Shown: piece by piece, positions 39,959 through 50,728 of the stretch
Layout of the letters: the number at the start of each line of letters is the position of its first letter
How positions within the stretch are numbered: the stretch's first letter is position 1
Assembly (NCBI GenBank): GCA_014204635.1
Contig: JACHLS010000010.1
Coordinates: 62,001 to 126,000 of the forward strand
Source of the DNA: Sporosarcina luteola
GTDB lineage: Bacteria; Bacillota; Bacilli; Bacillales_A; Planococcaceae
Length of the DNA: 64,000 nt
Reading direction: 5' to 3'
The notes under the pieces: generated by a model
What the model saw: only the letters and a program-made list of their open reading frames with translations
Told to the model about the DNA's origin: nothing
Databases searched by the model: none
Translations under genes and position numbers: made by a program

Positions 39959-40915
39959 ACGGAAGGTCGTCGTTGTCCATTCATCCTGAAGGCTCGCGAT
40001 GTATGATAGCATGTCATCTCCCCCAGTGAACGAACTGCTGTCATACGTTGCGACATGGGTATCGCCAGCAGGCGTTTTTACTGCAACAGCCTCCTTCAAG
40101 CTCTCCTCTTGTTCTGCCACTGCCTCAAGATTCTCCTCAGCGGCTGGTTTAACTGCAACTTCCTCCGGCTTCGCTGCTGTCAATTGATCTGCAACCTCAA
40201 CTTTCGCTTCCGTCTGCGGAGTTGTTACCGCTTCAACGGACTCTGCCTTCTTTGCAGTCGCCTCTGCGACCGCCTTATCCTGCTTTTGCTGTTGTACTTT
40301 TTCGTCTGCCTCAAATTTACCCTCGTTTACTTCCGATTGACTTATTTGTTTGGAACTCGTTTGCTCTTCGGCCTTTGCCTCTGCTTGAACAATCGTATTT
40401 TCCTTCGGTGCAGCCGCATTTTCTTTCTGCTCATTCGTCACGTCCAGCTCCTTTTTTGCAACTTCATTTTCTGTTGCATGAGCTTCGCTTTCTTTCCCAT
40501 CTGCCATTTTTTTATTGTTTTCTTCACCATACACACAGTCGACATCCCAGGTAATTTGTAGAACCCCTTCTCCATCCACAGTCGTCTTGACATCTTTAGC
40601 GTGGACATGCATCGGATGGCCGACTTCAGGCGGTAAATCGATGTTTAAAGGCACGGCATACTCGAAGTACCCTTGCAATCCTTCTAACTCCACATCGTCA
40701 ATAAAAATTGCGGCATCGGGGAGTTCATCTCCTCTAGCCCCTTCTGAAAAATTGATTTTCGCAGCGATATGGTAGATGCCCGTCAACCGCACAGCGTCAT
40801 TCGTTCTCTTTTCAGTAAAACCTGCCTTCACTTTCACCGACTGGGCATCTTGAGGAACGCCGATATGTCCCGGGAAATAAAACGATTCTTCCATCTTCCA
40901 TTGTAAATTCCTCAA
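39938..40915 (-). CDS. spoVID: SpoVID-like spore coat protein lacking the C-terminal LysM
   Basis: SpoVID drives encasement of the spore by the coat. The first 140 or so residues match the SpoVID N-terminal domain (beta-rich, with VRLTGIYHIAAKI, YFEYAVPLNIDLP and VLQITWDVDCVYG). A long acidic Glu/Ala/Lys region follows (about 145-290), and the tail ends MLSYIASLQDEW. B. subtilis SpoVID is near 575 residues with a terminal LysM that is missing here; no LysM was found in other frames. The start is TTG 40915 after GGGAGGG. The valS-hemL position supports the name. Confidence 0.75.
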   Translation of the reverse strand: MRNLQWKMEESFYFPGHIGVPQDAQSVKVKAGFTEKRTNDAVRLTGIYHIAAKINFSEGARGDELPDAAIFIDDVELEGLQGYFEYAVPLNIDLPPEVGHPMHVHAKDVKTTVDGEGVLQITWDVDCVYGEENNKKMADGKESEAHATENEVAKKELDVTNEQKENAAAPKENTIVQAEAKAEEQTSSKQISQSEVNEGKFEADEKVQQQKQDKAVAEATAKKAESVEAVTTPQTEAKVEVADQLTAAKPEEVAVKPAAEENLEAVAEQEESLKEAVAVKTPAGDTHVATYDSSSFTGGDDMLSYIASLQDEWTTTTFRSNDVFV

Positions 40916-41008
40916 CGAAATCCCTCCCTTGCTTCTTCTCATTTGCCATCATATGCATGTAAGCTGTTGAGTAGACTGTCCGGGCACGAGATTCATAAAA
41001 AATATACT

Positions 41009-41050
41009 ATAAAAAACACTATGAACCGGAAATTGCCGAGTCATAGTGTT
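41009..41050 (-). terminator. Terminator of the haem operon after hemL
   Basis: Minus strand AACACTATGA ... TCATAGTGTT is a ten-pair stem with a 16-base loop, then TTTTTATAG. It ends the hemAXCDBL operon, so the spoVID-like gene must have its own promoter in 40916-41008. Confidence 0.85.
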
Positions 41051-41060
41051 ATTTCGTTCA

Positions 41061-42356
41061 TTATCGGTTTGATAACTTATCGAATACTGTATGGAATGCC
41101 TTCACCGTTTGTTCAATATGCTCTTCTGTGTGCGCGGTGGATAAGAACATTCCTTCAAATTGGGATGGCGGCAAGAAGATTCCTTCTTCGGCCATCAAGC
41201 GGTAATACTCTGCAAATAGATTCAAATCGGAAGACTTCGCTTTCTCATAATTGACGACGTCTTCATTTGTGAAGAAGAAGCCGATCATCGACCCAGCTCG
41301 GTTTACTGTGTGCGGAATATTGTATTTCGAAGCTGCTTCACGGAAACCTGCTTCCAATTGATCGCCTAGCTTCATGAAATAATCATAGGACGCTGGAGTC
41401 AGTTTTTTCAATGTTTCAATACCCGCTGTCATCGCAAGCGGATTACCGGATAGTGTTCCCGCTTGATACACAGTTCCCGCCGGGGCTATGTGCTCCATGA
41501 TTTTCCGTTTGCCGCCATAAGCGCCGACAGGAAGCCCTCCGCCGATTACTTTTCCAAGGCAAGTCAAGTCCGGTGTAATGCCGAAATAACCTTGCGCACA
41601 GTTGTAACCGACGCGGAAGCCGGTCATCACTTCATCAAAAATCAATAGTGTGCCGTTGTTCTCCGTCAACTCACGCAAGCCTTCCAAGAAACCAGGTTGT
41701 GGAGGTACTACCCCCATATTGCCGGCGACAGGTTCAACGATAACACCAGCGAGATCTTCACCGAATTGTTCAAAGACCGCTTTGACACTTTCCAAGTCAT
41801 TGTAAGCAACTGTAATTGTATTTTTTGCAATGCCTTCCGGAACACCGGGGCTATCCGGCAATCCCAGTGTCGCAACACCTGAACCTGCTTTAATGAGCAG
41901 GGAATCCCCATGGCCGTGGTAGCAGCCTTCGAATTTCAGGATTTTGTTTCTTCCTGTATAGCCGCGCGCCAATCTCAACGCACTCATCGTCGCTTCGGTA
42001 CCGGAAGACACCATTCGGACCATTTCGATGGACGGCACACGGTCGATCACGATTTTCGCGAGTTCATTCTCAAGCAACGTCGGAGCACCGAAGCTTGTAC
42101 CTGTTTCCGCAACACGTTTGATTCCTTCCACCACATCCGGATCTGTATGGCCTAAAATGAGCGGACCCCATGATAGAACATAATCGATATACTCGTTGCC
42201 ATCGATATCCTTAATGATGGCACCTTTCCCGCTTTCCATAAAAATAGGGTCCATATTGACGGACTTAAAAGCACGCACCGGCGAATTTACGCCGCCTGGC
42301 AATAAGTTGACCGCTTCGGCAAATGCCTCTCTGGATTTCTCATATTGTCTGCTCAC
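41061..42356 (-). CDS. hemL: Glutamate-1-semialdehyde 2,1-aminomutase
   Basis: This PLP enzyme makes 5-aminolevulinate from glutamate-1-semialdehyde in the C5 haem pathway. The 431-residue protein has [14 protein letters not shown] at the start, the PLP-site phrase [17 protein letters not shown] with the Schiff-base lysine and the [13 protein letters not shown] motif. The start is GTG 42356 one base after the hemB stop, with GGAGGAG upstream. Confidence 0.97.
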   Translation of the reverse strand: MSRQYEKSREAFAEAVNLLPGGVNSPVRAFKSVNMDPIFMESGKGAIIKDIDGNEYIDYVLSWGPLILGHTDPDVVEGIKRVAETGTSFGAPTLLENELAKIVIDRVPSIEMVRMVSSGTEATMSALRLARGYTGRNKILKFEGCYHGHGDSLLIKAGSGVATLGLPDSPGVPEGIAKNTITVAYNDLESVKAVFEQFGEDLAGVIVEPVAGNMGVVPPQPGFLEGLRELTENNGTLLIFDEVMTGFRVGYNCAQGYFGITPDLTCLGKVIGGGLPVGAYGGKRKIMEHIAPAGTVYQAGTLSGNPLAMTAGIETLKKLTPASYDYFMKLGDQLEAGFREAASKYNIPHTVNRAGSMIGFFFTNEDVVNYEKAKSSDLNLFAEYYRLMAEEGIFLPPSQFEGMFLSTAHTEEHIEQTVKAFHTVFDKLSNR

Positions 42357-43337
42357 TCAATTCTCCTCCAACCAGCGCGCTGCGTCTTTGGCATGGTAAG
42401 TCATAATAATATCCGCACCAGCACGCTTCATACTTGTCAATGTTTCAAGAACGATTTGCTTCTCGTCAATCCAGCCGTTTTGTGCCGCAGCTTTCACCAT
42501 TGCATACTCACCGCTCACATTGTAAGCAACAACTGGCAATAGGACATTATTTTTCACATCGCGGATAATATCCATATAGGACAACGCCGGTTTTACGATC
42601 AAGAAGTCTGCACCTTCCATCACATCCGACTCTGCTTCCCGCAACGCTTCCATCCGGTTTGCATAATCCATTTGATATGTCTTGCGGTCCCCGAATTGAG
42701 GGGCAGATTCAGCTGCATCCCGGAAAGGGCCATAATAGGCGGATGCATACTTCACCGCGTAGGACATGATAGGAGTATCTTCGAAGCCCGCTTCGTCCAG
42801 ACCTTTGCGGATTGCTGCGACAAATCCGTCCATCATGTTCGATGGTGCGATAATATCGGCTCCAGCCTTCGCTTGGCTTACTGCTGTCTTCGCTAGAAGA
42901 TCCAATGAAGGATCGTTCAGCACTCGCTCACCTTCAATAACACCGCAATGCCCATGATCTGTATATTCGCATAAGCAAGTATCCGCAACGACAATTAATT
43001 CAGGATGGCGTTCTTTTACAAAGCGAGTGGCTTTCTGAACGATTCCGTGATCATGATACGCACCGGATCCGACTGCATCTTTTTCAAATGGGATACCGAA
43101 TAGGATGATCGATGGGATGCCGAGCGAGACCACTTCATCCAATTCCGCAGCCAGCTGATCCAATGAAAACTGGTAAACGCCAGGCATAGAAGAAATCGGC
43201 TTTTTAATGCCTTCCCCTTCCGCTACGAAAATTGGATAAATGAAGTCTTCTTTCTTCAAGCTTGTTTCGCGCACCATTGAACGGAGTCCCGCCGAATTAC
43301 GCAGCCGGCGGTTTCTTCTGAATTGCAAGTTGGTCAT
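42357..43337 (-). CDS. hemB: Delta-aminolevulinic acid dehydratase (porphobilinogen synthase)
   Basis: HemB condenses two aminolevulinates into porphobilinogen. The 326-residue protein has the cysteine-type metal site region [16 protein letters not shown], the active lysine segments around [15 protein letters not shown] and [14 protein letters not shown]. It overlaps hemD by four bases in the operon. Confidence 0.97.
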   Translation of the reverse strand: MTNLQFRRNRRLRNSAGLRSMVRETSLKKEDFIYPIFVAEGEGIKKPISSMPGVYQFSLDQLAAELDEVVSLGIPSIILFGIPFEKDAVGSGAYHDHGIVQKATRFVKERHPELIVVADTCLCEYTDHGHCGVIEGERVLNDPSLDLLAKTAVSQAKAGADIIAPSNMMDGFVAAIRKGLDEAGFEDTPIMSYAVKYASAYYGPFRDAAESAPQFGDRKTYQMDYANRMEALREAESDVMEGADFLIVKPALSYMDIIRDVKNNVLLPVVAYNVSGEYAMVKAAAQNGWIDEKQIVLETLTSMKRAGADIIMTYHAKDAARWLEEN

Positions 43338-44098
43338 CTTTGCTCATCCTTTCGTCTCGCCAAAGCGTTGACGAGTTCCATTAATGTATAAATTTTAGGA
43401 GTGACATGGACAAGGGCTCCTTCATCGAGAAGTGCCTGCTCTGTCACATGTCCAATCGCACCGATCGTAAAACCTTCCCAGCCGACAACTATCGCTACAT
43501 TTTCTGCAAACACATGGACAGCAGAAGGACTGGCGAATAAAACGGAGACGGATGTACCATTTTGAATTAACCTGATAATGGTCTCAACCGATTCGATAGA
43601 ACTCTCTGTACGATAGACCGTCCATTCCTCCACTGCAAAAGGCAGCTCCTCGCGTATTAGGGAACCTGCCAAAGAACCCCGAAGAAACAGAACTTTCATT
43701 TGCCTGTCTCCCGAGGGGCGAAATTGCTGGACAAACGTGTCCGCACTGAACACGGTTGGAATGAATCCGACGGTAAACCCTAACCGTTCCAGAGCAGCAC
43801 CCGTCTGGGTCCCGACTGCAGCGATGTTCATCTGAAACTGGTCAGCTGACAAATGAAAACGTTCCATTTTTGCATGGAACGCCCGGACGGCAGATTGACT
43901 TGTGAAAATGAGCCAATCGAACTGATTGCAATCACGCATCCGGCCTTCATCAGACGCCTCGAACATTTCTTCCACCCGAATGAGCGGTGCTGCTGTAGGA
44001 TGTCCTCCATACCGTTCGACTAGGTCAAAAACTTCAGGTGATTTCTTTGTTCCGGTGAAAATTACGGTTTCTCCAGCAAGCGGTTTACCGTCAGTCAT
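43334..44098 (-). CDS. hemD: Uroporphyrinogen-III synthase
   Basis: HemD closes and inverts ring D of hydroxymethylbilane. Sequence conservation in the family is low; this 254-residue protein has two alternating alpha/beta domains with the usual phrases [13 protein letters not shown] and [14 protein letters not shown]. Its place between hemC and hemB and overlaps with both make the call firm. Confidence 0.92.
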   Translation of the reverse strand: MTDGKPLAGETVIFTGTKKSPEVFDLVERYGGHPTAAPLIRVEEMFEASDEGRMRDCNQFDWLIFTSQSAVRAFHAKMERFHLSADQFQMNIAAVGTQTGAALERLGFTVGFIPTVFSADTFVQQFRPSGDRQMKVLFLRGSLAGSLIREELPFAVEEWTVYRTESSIESVETIIRLIQNGTSVSVLFASPSAVHVFAENVAIVVGWEGFTIGAIGHVTEQALLDEGALVHVTPKIYTLMELVNALARRKDEQR

Positions 44099-45020
44099 TC
44101 ATTTCCGCCTTCACTTTCTCAATGACAGCAGCGGCCCCTTCTTCTTTCAGTTTGGCAGCTACCGCTTTTCCTACTTCCACAGCACTCTCGCCGCTGATCG
44201 ACTCTTTAAAAATTTGCTTCGCGTCTGGAGATGCGATAAATCCAGTTAACTTCACTTCATTGCCATCCAGCTTTGCAAAACCGGCAATCGGCACTTGGCA
44301 TGAACCATCCATTTCACTTAGGAATGTACGCTCAGCCTCTACTTCTTTCCACGTCTTATCATCCGTCAGTTTCGATAGCTCTGCAAGCAGCTCTTCATCA
44401 TCGCTTCGGCATTCAATCGCAAGTGCTCCTTGTCCGACTGCAGGGATGCAATCCTCAAGTGCCATGTATTCGGTCACAACCTCATCATTCCAGCCCATCC
44501 GCTTCAAGCCTGCTGCTGCCAATAGGATCGCATCATATTCGCCGTCCTGCATCTTTTTCAGGCGCGTATCTATATTTCCACGAATCCACTTAATCTCGAT
44601 ATCCGGTCGCATTAATAGCAACTGGGAGCTTCGACGCAAGCTCGACGTTCCGACAACCGCTCCAGCCGGCAGGTCCATAAACTTGACATGGCCTTTTGAA
44701 ATATATGCGTCACGCGCATCTTCACGAGGCGGGATGCAGCCGATCGTGAGTCCTTCAGGCAGAACTGCCGGCATATCCTTCATACTATGTACCGCAAAAT
44801 CAATTTCCTTGTTATACAAGGCTTGCTCGATCTCTTTAACAAACAGTCCTTTTCCGCCAACTTTGGAAAGCATAACGTCAAGGATCTGATCGCCTTTCGT
44901 AACAATTTCCTTCACTTCAAATTCAAAGGGCGCCCCCGCTGCTTTCATCTGTTCAATAAACCAGTTTGTCTGTGTCAATGCAAGCTTGCTTCTTCTGGAA
45001 CCTACGATGATTTTTCTCAA
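44091..45020 (-). CDS. hemC: Porphobilinogen deaminase (hydroxymethylbilane synthase)
   Basis: HemC joins four porphobilinogens on a dipyrromethane cofactor bound to a cysteine, seen in [14 protein letters not shown]. The 309-residue product starts [20 protein letters not shown]. The start is TTG 45020 with AAAGGAA upstream; twenty more in-frame codons reach into hemX and are not needed. Confidence 0.96.
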   Translation of the reverse strand: MRKIIVGSRRSKLALTQTNWFIEQMKAAGAPFEFEVKEIVTKGDQILDVMLSKVGGKGLFVKEIEQALYNKEIDFAVHSMKDMPAVLPEGLTIGCIPPREDARDAYISKGHVKFMDLPAGAVVGTSSLRRSSQLLLMRPDIEIKWIRGNIDTRLKKMQDGEYDAILLAAAGLKRMGWNDEVVTEYMALEDCIPAVGQGALAIECRSDDEELLAELSKLTDDKTWKEVEAERTFLSEMDGSCQVPIAGFAKLDGNEVKLTGFIASPDAKQIFKESISGESAVEVGKAVAAKLKEEGAAAVIEKVKAEMND

Positions 45021-45070
45021 TGAAACACATTCCTTTCCATAGAAAGCCCAATCCGTCTTTCTGACTGAAG

Positions 45071-45901
45071 CTAAATCCAAAAATGAAATTGTGATAGTTT
45101 ACTGCCTAAGAAAAAATTGATGATGACGAAAAGAAAAGCGAAGACGTTCGCCCAAGCAAAATCGTTCGCTGTCAGTTTTCCACTCTTTTGCAAAAATAAT
45201 ACCAAACTATAAAGCAAAATAAGAAAGAATGATCCAATGATCTTTACATCCATGAAAGTCCAATGATCTAGTGCCACAATTGCCCATTGCATGCCTAGGA
45301 TCAAACTGATCAGCAAGAGAGGTATCCCCGTAAAAATGGCCGCTTTCATCCCTATCGCCGATTGATGCAAAGAAGGAAACCGTGCAAATTGCTTCGTCCA
45401 TTTCTTCTTTTTCAAAACCTTATAAACTAGCAAATATAAAATGGCGAATACAAGAGATATAGCAAATGCTGCATAAGAAAGAATCGCAAATGTCACATGA
45501 ATGAATAGCAATTCAGAAATGAGCGAATCCCCAATCGGTGATTGTTCAATCTGAAATGGCGCAAACGTATAGATCGTCATAAAAATAAAGCCGATAACAT
45601 TCAGGAAAAACACCGCAAATCCAACCTTATAGAAGAGATGCAGGATGATGGACAGCGTAATAAGAAGCCACGAGAAAAAATAGATCCCTTCAAACAGGGA
45701 AAGGATCGGAAAACGTTTCGTTTCAATCATATGGTAAATCAAAAAACCGGTTTGTAATACGTATACCAACGAAAGTATCCAAAACGCACTGCGGTGAGCG
45801 ACCGTATCTTTATTCAAATAATCGATGAAATAAAATACGAGGCTCACCGCGTACAGGATGACTACAAATTCATGGAACCTAGCCATGGTCATTTCAGCCA
45901 T
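45071..45901 (-). CDS. hemX: HemX, CcsA-like membrane protein of the haem operon
   Basis: The 276-residue protein has about eight hydrophobic helices and belongs to the CcsA/CcmC-like cytochrome-assembly family. In B. subtilis HemX lowers the steady-state amount of glutamyl-tRNA reductase (HemA). It has several histidines at helix ends that could hold haem. ATG 45901 follows AAAGGCAG. Position between hemA and hemC is conserved. Confidence 0.9.
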   Translation of the reverse strand: MAEMTMARFHEFVVILYAVSLVFYFIDYLNKDTVAHRSAFWILSLVYVLQTGFLIYHMIETKRFPILSLFEGIYFFSWLLITLSIILHLFYKVGFAVFFLNVIGFIFMTIYTFAPFQIEQSPIGDSLISELLFIHVTFAILSYAAFAISLVFAILYLLVYKVLKKKKWTKQFARFPSLHQSAIGMKAAIFTGIPLLLISLILGMQWAIVALDHWTFMDVKIIGSFFLILLYSLVLFLQKSGKLTANDFAWANVFAFLFVIINFFLGSKLSQFHFWI

Positions 45902-45982
45902 GATGCAATCTCTGCCTTTCAAACGATGAAAGAGCGGACATAATCGAAGGCACCTGAAAACAGGTGTATCCAATTCTTCCGA

Positions 45983-47335
45983 TCAAAATGACAGTTCCGG
46001 CGCACCGCCGATTTTTACCGGTTTGGCGCTGTTGCCAGATACCGTCTCTCCGGCTGGAATTTCGGATTCTTTCTCAGCAATACCGAAAATTTGTTGGAAT
46101 AGCGCCAGCTTTTCCATCGCATCCGGATCGGTCGCCAACTCTTTCGCCTGTAGGATCGGTTCTTTTAATAATTGATTGACGATGGATTTTGTATGTTTGT
46201 TCAGGAGTTTTTTCTCCCGATCAGTTAAGTTCGGCATTTTATTTTCAATGCTTGTCATCGCATCTGCTTGAATTTGGAGAGCTTTGTTCCGCAATGTTGA
46301 AATGATTGGCACAACACCAAGTGTGGCCACCCATTCTTTGAACATGACGATTTCCTGCTCTATCATGATGCCGATTTCGTCAGCAGCACGCTTGCGCTCT
46401 GCCAGGTTCGCTTCAACGATCCCCTGCATATCATCAATGTCATATAAGAATACACTTGGCAGCTCCCCGATGCGTGGATCCAAGTCACGCGGCACAGCAA
46501 TGTCGACCATGAACAAAGGTTTCCCTTTACGCAGCTTCTCCACCATTTGCATGAGTTCCAAGTCGATGACAAAATCTGTAGCGCCTGTTGAGCTGATCAA
46601 AATATCAGCTTCCAGCAAAGTGCATTGCAGCTCCTGCATCGATTTGGCGCTTCCGCCAAATTGTGCGGCCAGGTTTTCCGCCTTGGACAAGGTCCGGTTG
46701 ACAACAGTCACTTTGCCTACACCGCTGCCATACAAGTTTTTAATGGCGAGCTCACCCATTTTGCCTGCTCCCAGGATGACGATATGCTTATCGTGCAATG
46801 TACCGAAAATCTTTTTCCCCAGTTCTACGGCAGCATAAGAAACAGAAACCGCATTTTCACCAATAGCTGTTTCTGAATGAGCTCGTTTCGCAAGGGTAAT
46901 CGCTTGCTTGAACAATTCATTAAAAATGGTACCCGTTGTACCAATTTCCTGTGCTAACAAAAAGCTCGAGCGGACTTGGCCCAAAATTTGCGTCTCTCCG
47001 AGCACCATCGAATCGATGCCTGCCGCCACTCGCATTAAGTGTTCATACGCACCGTCATTTTCGTAAATGAGCAAGTGTGGAGACAACTCATCTATGGAGA
47101 GACCGAACCAATCCGCAAGGAACCGTTTAACGTAGTAACGCCCTGTGTGCAGCTGATCCGCTACAGCGTAAATTTCCGTCCGGTTGCAAGTCGAAATGAT
47201 AATATTCTCCAATATGCTTTTTTCTTGCTGCAATTGTCGCATCGCCTCAGGCAGCTCTGCTTCAACGAAAGAAACCTTCTCCCGTATTTCAACAGGTGCC
47301 GTACGGTGATTGACACCAACTACGATTGTATGCAT
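45983..47335 (-). CDS. hemA: Glutamyl-tRNA reductase
   Basis: HemA reduces glutamyl-tRNA to glutamate-1-semialdehyde, the first committed step of haem synthesis here. From ATG 47335 it has 450 residues, with [19 protein letters not shown], the catalytic cysteine in [10 protein letters not shown] (about residue 50), the NADPH-binding [12 protein letters not shown] and a C-terminal dimerisation domain. It heads hemAXCDBL. A PerR-like box lies upstream. Confidence 0.97.
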   Translation of the reverse strand: MHTIVVGVNHRTAPVEIREKVSFVEAELPEAMRQLQQEKSILENIIISTCNRTEIYAVADQLHTGRYYVKRFLADWFGLSIDELSPHLLIYENDGAYEHLMRVAAGIDSMVLGETQILGQVRSSFLLAQEIGTTGTIFNELFKQAITLAKRAHSETAIGENAVSVSYAAVELGKKIFGTLHDKHIVILGAGKMGELAIKNLYGSGVGKVTVVNRTLSKAENLAAQFGGSAKSMQELQCTLLEADILISSTGATDFVIDLELMQMVEKLRKGKPLFMVDIAVPRDLDPRIGELPSVFLYDIDDMQGIVEANLAERKRAADEIGIMIEQEIVMFKEWVATLGVVPIISTLRNKALQIQADAMTSIENKMPNLTDREKKLLNKHTKSIVNQLLKEPILQAKELATDPDAMEKLALFQQIFGIAEKESEIPAGETVSGNSAKPVKIGGAPELSF

Positions 47336-47451
47336 TGGGTCCTTCACACCTCTCACGTTCTTATTCACGATTATCATTATAACATATTTGAAGGGCAATG
47401 ACGGTTTTAAATTGTGAACAACCTATGAAATTCAACGGTTTAACCAATGTT

Positions 47452-47479
47452 TTTATAATCATTATTAGATAATAAACAA
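47452..47479 (-). promoter_or_regulatory. Candidate hemA promoter overlapped by a PerR/Fur-like box
   Basis: Minus strand TTGTTT (47474-47479), 16-base spacer, TATAAA (47452-47457). Overlapping it, TTATAATCATTATTA (plus, 47453-47467) matches 13 of 14 fixed positions of the PerR box TTATAATnATTATAA. In B. subtilis the hem operon is under PerR. A weaker half-matching copy is at 47369-47383, next to another -10-like TATAAT. Confidence 0.55.
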
Positions 47480-47509
47480 GTCCGGATCAGCTTTCCGATC
47501 CGGACTTTT
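47478..47509. terminator. Terminator between engB and hemA
   Basis: AAGTCCGGATC and GATCCGGACTT form an eleven-pair stem with an eight-base loop. The minus-strand tail is TGTTTATT and the plus-strand tail is TTTTCC. It ends the lon-engB transcript immediately before the hemA promoter. Confidence 0.75.
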
Positions 47510-47598
47510 CCACCTCTGGAAAAATGAATTTGTTACAAATATGACGCCATTTCACAACTATAGTACAGAATTTGTGAGTTTGAGGTCAGCCAGACTCC

Positions 47599-47697
47599 GG
47601 CGGCTAGAGGCTCGGGGTCATAAGCCAAAACCGCTGTGTGGCAAAGAGCGCCACTTCGCTGTTTCGTCTTATGCCTGTCGCCTCTGATCAAGCCGCC
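47599..47697. repeat. Nested imperfect palindrome downstream of engB
   Basis: Outer arms GGCGGCT-AGAGGC (47599-47611) pair with GCCTCT-gatca-AGCCGCC (47680-47697). Inside them CATAAG (47619-47624) pairs with CTTATG (47668-47673), and GTGGC (47638-47642) with GCCAC (47650-47654). The whole would fold into one long interrupted hairpin. It ends 15 bases from the engB stop. Only one copy is seen in the window; the form suggests a dispersed intergenic repeat (REP or MITE-like) but this is unproven. Confidence 0.6.
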
Positions 47698-47711
47698 CTC
47701 CGCTTTTGTTA

Positions 47712-48293
47712 TCACATTCTGCTTTCGATTTCTCTCCAGGCTTCTTCCATGCCGATTCCTTTTTCGGAGGAGAATACGATGAGCGGGTCTTCTGGGCGAA
47801 GATTCAAGGAGTCTTTGATGACTTTTTTATGCTTCATCCATTTGCCCTTTGGAATTTTATCCGCCTTTGTCGCGATGACGATGGCCGGGAGATTGTAGTG
47901 TACGATAAAGTCGTACATGAGCCGGTCATCTTCAGAAGGGGCATGTCGTAAATCAACGATTTGGATGACGGCACGAAGTTGTTCGCGGCCCGTCAAGTAG
48001 CGTTCGATCATTTTACCCCATGCTTCCCGTTCGGACTTGGACACTTTGGCATAGCCATATCCCGGTACGTCGACAAAGAACAATTGTTCTTCAATTTTGT
48101 AAAAGTTCAGCGTTTGTGTTTTGCCCGGTTTGGATGACGTGCGGGCCAAACTCTTCCGTCCAATCATTTTATTGATAAAGGAAGACTTGCCTACATTTGA
48201 ACGGCCAGCTAATGCAAATTCTGGATATCCATCATCGGGATATTGTTCTGGCTTGACAGCACTCATTATCATTTCCACGTTATTGACTTTCAT
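47712..48293 (-). CDS. engB: Ribosome biogenesis GTPase EngB (YsxC/YihA)
   Basis: EngB is an essential GTPase of 50S subunit assembly. The 193-residue protein has G1 GRSNVGKSS near residue 31, G3 DVPGYGYAK and G4 TKADK. Its ATG overlaps the lon stop by four bases, so the two are coupled, as in B. subtilis lonA-ysxC. Confidence 0.97.
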   Translation of the reverse strand: MKVNNVEMIMSAVKPEQYPDDGYPEFALAGRSNVGKSSFINKMIGRKSLARTSSKPGKTQTLNFYKIEEQLFFVDVPGYGYAKVSKSEREAWGKMIERYLTGREQLRAVIQIVDLRHAPSEDDRLMYDFIVHYNLPAIVIATKADKIPKGKWMKHKKVIKDSLNLRPEDPLIVFSSEKGIGMEEAWREIESRM

Positions 48294-50608
48294 TGCGGTT
48301 TTGCCTCCAATGCGATGTCGAGTACTTCTTCCGCATCCGAAACGAGCTTGAATGTCAATTCTTTTCGCACACTTTCAGGAATATCTTCTATATCGCGTTC
48401 ATTATCCATCGGTAATATGATGGTTGTCAACCCGGCGCGATGCGCACCTAACGTCTTCTCTTTGACACCGCCGATTGGTAGAACACGGCCGCGCAGTGTA
48501 ATTTCGCCTGTCATACCGACTTCCCGCCGGATCGGCCGTTTTGTCAAGGCAGATACTAACGCAGTTGCGATGGCGATACCAGCTGAAGGGCCGTCCTTCG
48601 GCACAGCTCCTTCCGGAACATGAATATGGATATCTTTGTTTTCATGGAAATCATCTTCAATGTTAAAGTCTTCAGCTTTGGAGCGGACATATGACATGGC
48701 GGTCTGTGCTGATTCCTTCATAACATCACCTAGCTTGCCCGTCAGTAGTAATCTTCCTTTTCCGGGTGATAATGAAACCTCGATTTGCAGTGTATCACCG
48801 CCTACTGTCGTGTAAGCCAGGCCGGTGGCGACTCCTACTTGATTGACTTCCTCTGCTTTCCCATGCTTGAATTTCTTTTTTCCGAGAAGAAGCTGTACAG
48901 TCTTCGGATTTACTGTAATTGTTTTTCGCTCTCCCGTAACGATCAGCTTTGCCGCTTTCCGGCAAATCCGAGCAATTTCGCGCTCTAAATTACGTACTCC
49001 GGCTTCCCGTGTGTAATGTCTGACGATATCCAAAATCGCCTCATCCGAAAACCGTACTTGGGATTTTGTAAGACCATGTTCTTTCAATTGCTTAGGAATC
49101 AAATGGTTCTTTGCAATTGCCCGCTTTTCAATTTCTGTATAGCCGGCAATCGAAATAATTTCCATCCGATCACGCAATGGCCCAGGAATCGAGCTGAGAT
49201 CATTGGATGTGGCAATGAACAACACATTCGATAAATCATATGGTTCCTCGATATAATGATCACTGAATGTACTATTTTGTTCAGGATCCAATACTTCCAG
49301 CATGGCGGAAGAAGGATCTCCACGGAAATCATTTGACATTTTATCGATTTCATCTAAGAGGAAAACAGGATTTATTGTTCCGGCCTTCTTCATTCCTTGA
49401 ATGATGCGTCCCGGCATGGCCCCGACATATGTACGTCGATGGCCTCTAATTTCGGATTCATCCCGGACGCCGCCTAGAGAAATACGGACGAACTTCCTTC
49501 CCAGCGACTCTGCAATAGAGCGGGCCAGAGAGGTTTTTCCGACACCCGGAGGCCCATCGAGACAGAGGATCGGTCCTCGAAGGGATTTCGTCATTTGACG
49601 GACCGCCAAGTACTCCAAAATACGTTCCTTCACTTTTTCCAAACCCTCATGATCCCTATTCAAAATTTCTTCCGATCGGGATATATCGAGCTGGTCCTTT
49701 GAAGCATTCGACCATGGCAAAGATACAAGCCATTCAATATAATTACGGATCACACCGCTTTCGGCAGCGGCAGAAGGCAGCTTTTCATAGCGATCCAGTT
49801 CTCGCAAAGCGGCTTCTTTGGCGCCTTCCGGCATAGCTGCTCCGTCAATCCGTTCTTTCAGTTCTGCGACCTCAAGCCCTTTCCCGTCTTTATCTCCTAA
49901 TTCGGTTTGAATGGCTTTCATCTGTTCACGCAAATAAAACTCTTTTTGCGTGCGTTCCATCGCTTCCCTGACTCGCTCGGTGATCTTCTTCTCCAAGTTC
50001 ATGACTTCTTGTTCGTTATGAAGCTTGCTGATCATCCATTCCAGCCGCTCTTTCACGTCCAGCATCTCCAAAATTTCCTGTTTTGCCGCAATATTGATTG
50101 GCATATGAGAAGCAAGCGTGTCAGCCAATCGGCCAGGTTCCTCAATCTGTTCAAACGTAGCAAGCGTTTCTTTCGATACGCGCTTCGATATTTTGGCAAA
50201 CTTCTTAAAATAAGAAAGAAGCGTCCGCATCAAGGCTTCGCTTTCCGCATCTTTCACCTGTAGATCTGGAATACTTTCCACATCCACAACTGGATATAAA
50301 TCCGCTTCTCGATAGTCCGACCAAACTGCCCGTTCCATTCCTTCGATCAATACCCGATGCGTTCCGTTCGGAAGCTGTGTCAACGATTTTACGGTTGCTA
50401 ATGTGCCGATTTGGTAAATGTCTTCTGGTTCTGGATTTTCCAAAGTGATATCGCGCTGTGTCACTAGGAAAATTAGATTGTCTTGGGCTATAGCATGTTC
50501 GATCGCAAAAACGGAGCGCTCTCTCCCGACGTCAATATGTAAAATCATCGACGGGTACACCAGCATCCCGCGAAGTGGCAATAAAGGTATGTTCGTTTTT
50601 AACGCCAT
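48290..50608 (-). CDS. lon: ATP-dependent protease Lon (LonA)
   Basis: Lon degrades damaged and regulatory proteins. The 772-residue protein has the N-terminal LON substrate domain, a coiled coil, AAA+ module with Walker [10 protein letters not shown] (about residue 353) and Walker B LLDEIDK, and a protease domain with the catalytic serine in PKDGPSAG and the partner lysine further on. AGGTGACTTCC precedes the ATG. B. subtilis has a second gene, lonB, between clpX and lonA; none is present here. Confidence 0.98.
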   Translation of the reverse strand: MALKTNIPLLPLRGMLVYPSMILHIDVGRERSVFAIEHAIAQDNLIFLVTQRDITLENPEPEDIYQIGTLATVKSLTQLPNGTHRVLIEGMERAVWSDYREADLYPVVDVESIPDLQVKDAESEALMRTLLSYFKKFAKISKRVSKETLATFEQIEEPGRLADTLASHMPINIAAKQEILEMLDVKERLEWMISKLHNEQEVMNLEKKITERVREAMERTQKEFYLREQMKAIQTELGDKDGKGLEVAELKERIDGAAMPEGAKEAALRELDRYEKLPSAAAESGVIRNYIEWLVSLPWSNASKDQLDISRSEEILNRDHEGLEKVKERILEYLAVRQMTKSLRGPILCLDGPPGVGKTSLARSIAESLGRKFVRISLGGVRDESEIRGHRRTYVGAMPGRIIQGMKKAGTINPVFLLDEIDKMSNDFRGDPSSAMLEVLDPEQNSTFSDHYIEEPYDLSNVLFIATSNDLSSIPGPLRDRMEIISIAGYTEIEKRAIAKNHLIPKQLKEHGLTKSQVRFSDEAILDIVRHYTREAGVRNLEREIARICRKAAKLIVTGERKTITVNPKTVQLLLGKKKFKHGKAEEVNQVGVATGLAYTTVGGDTLQIEVSLSPGKGRLLLTGKLGDVMKESAQTAMSYVRSKAEDFNIEDDFHENKDIHIHVPEGAVPKDGPSAGIAIATALVSALTKRPIRREVGMTGEITLRGRVLPIGGVKEKTLGAHRAGLTTIILPMDNERDIEDIPESVRKELTFKLVSDAEEVLDIALEAKPQ

Positions 50609-50728
50609 ACGGAAGTCACCTCCATAAGTTATGTATGTCCAACTTCATTCAATCCTATAAGGTGGAAAAAGCCGACAACCGACGAGCGAGTGATTCGCAT
50701 CTTCGGAGTCAGCTATTTCCTCCATAAA

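Noticed and set aside
39859-40056. Possible missing LysM part of spoVID in another frame
   Set aside because: The alternative frame has no LysM-like residues (no GDTL-type start or NP-like core), so a frameshift does not restore the domain.
40055-40561. 168-codon plus-strand cysteine- and leucine-rich frame
   Set aside because: It is the antisense of the Glu/Ala/Lys-rich region of the spoVID-like gene and has no ribosome site.
40916-41008. SigE-like -10 (CATATGAT) upstream of the spoVID-like gene
   Set aside because: Only six of eight positions fit and no -35 is at the right distance, so it is not listed as a feature.
47533-47715. 60-codon minus-strand frame after engB
   Set aside because: It runs through the nested palindrome and has no ribosome site; the palindrome explains the open frame.
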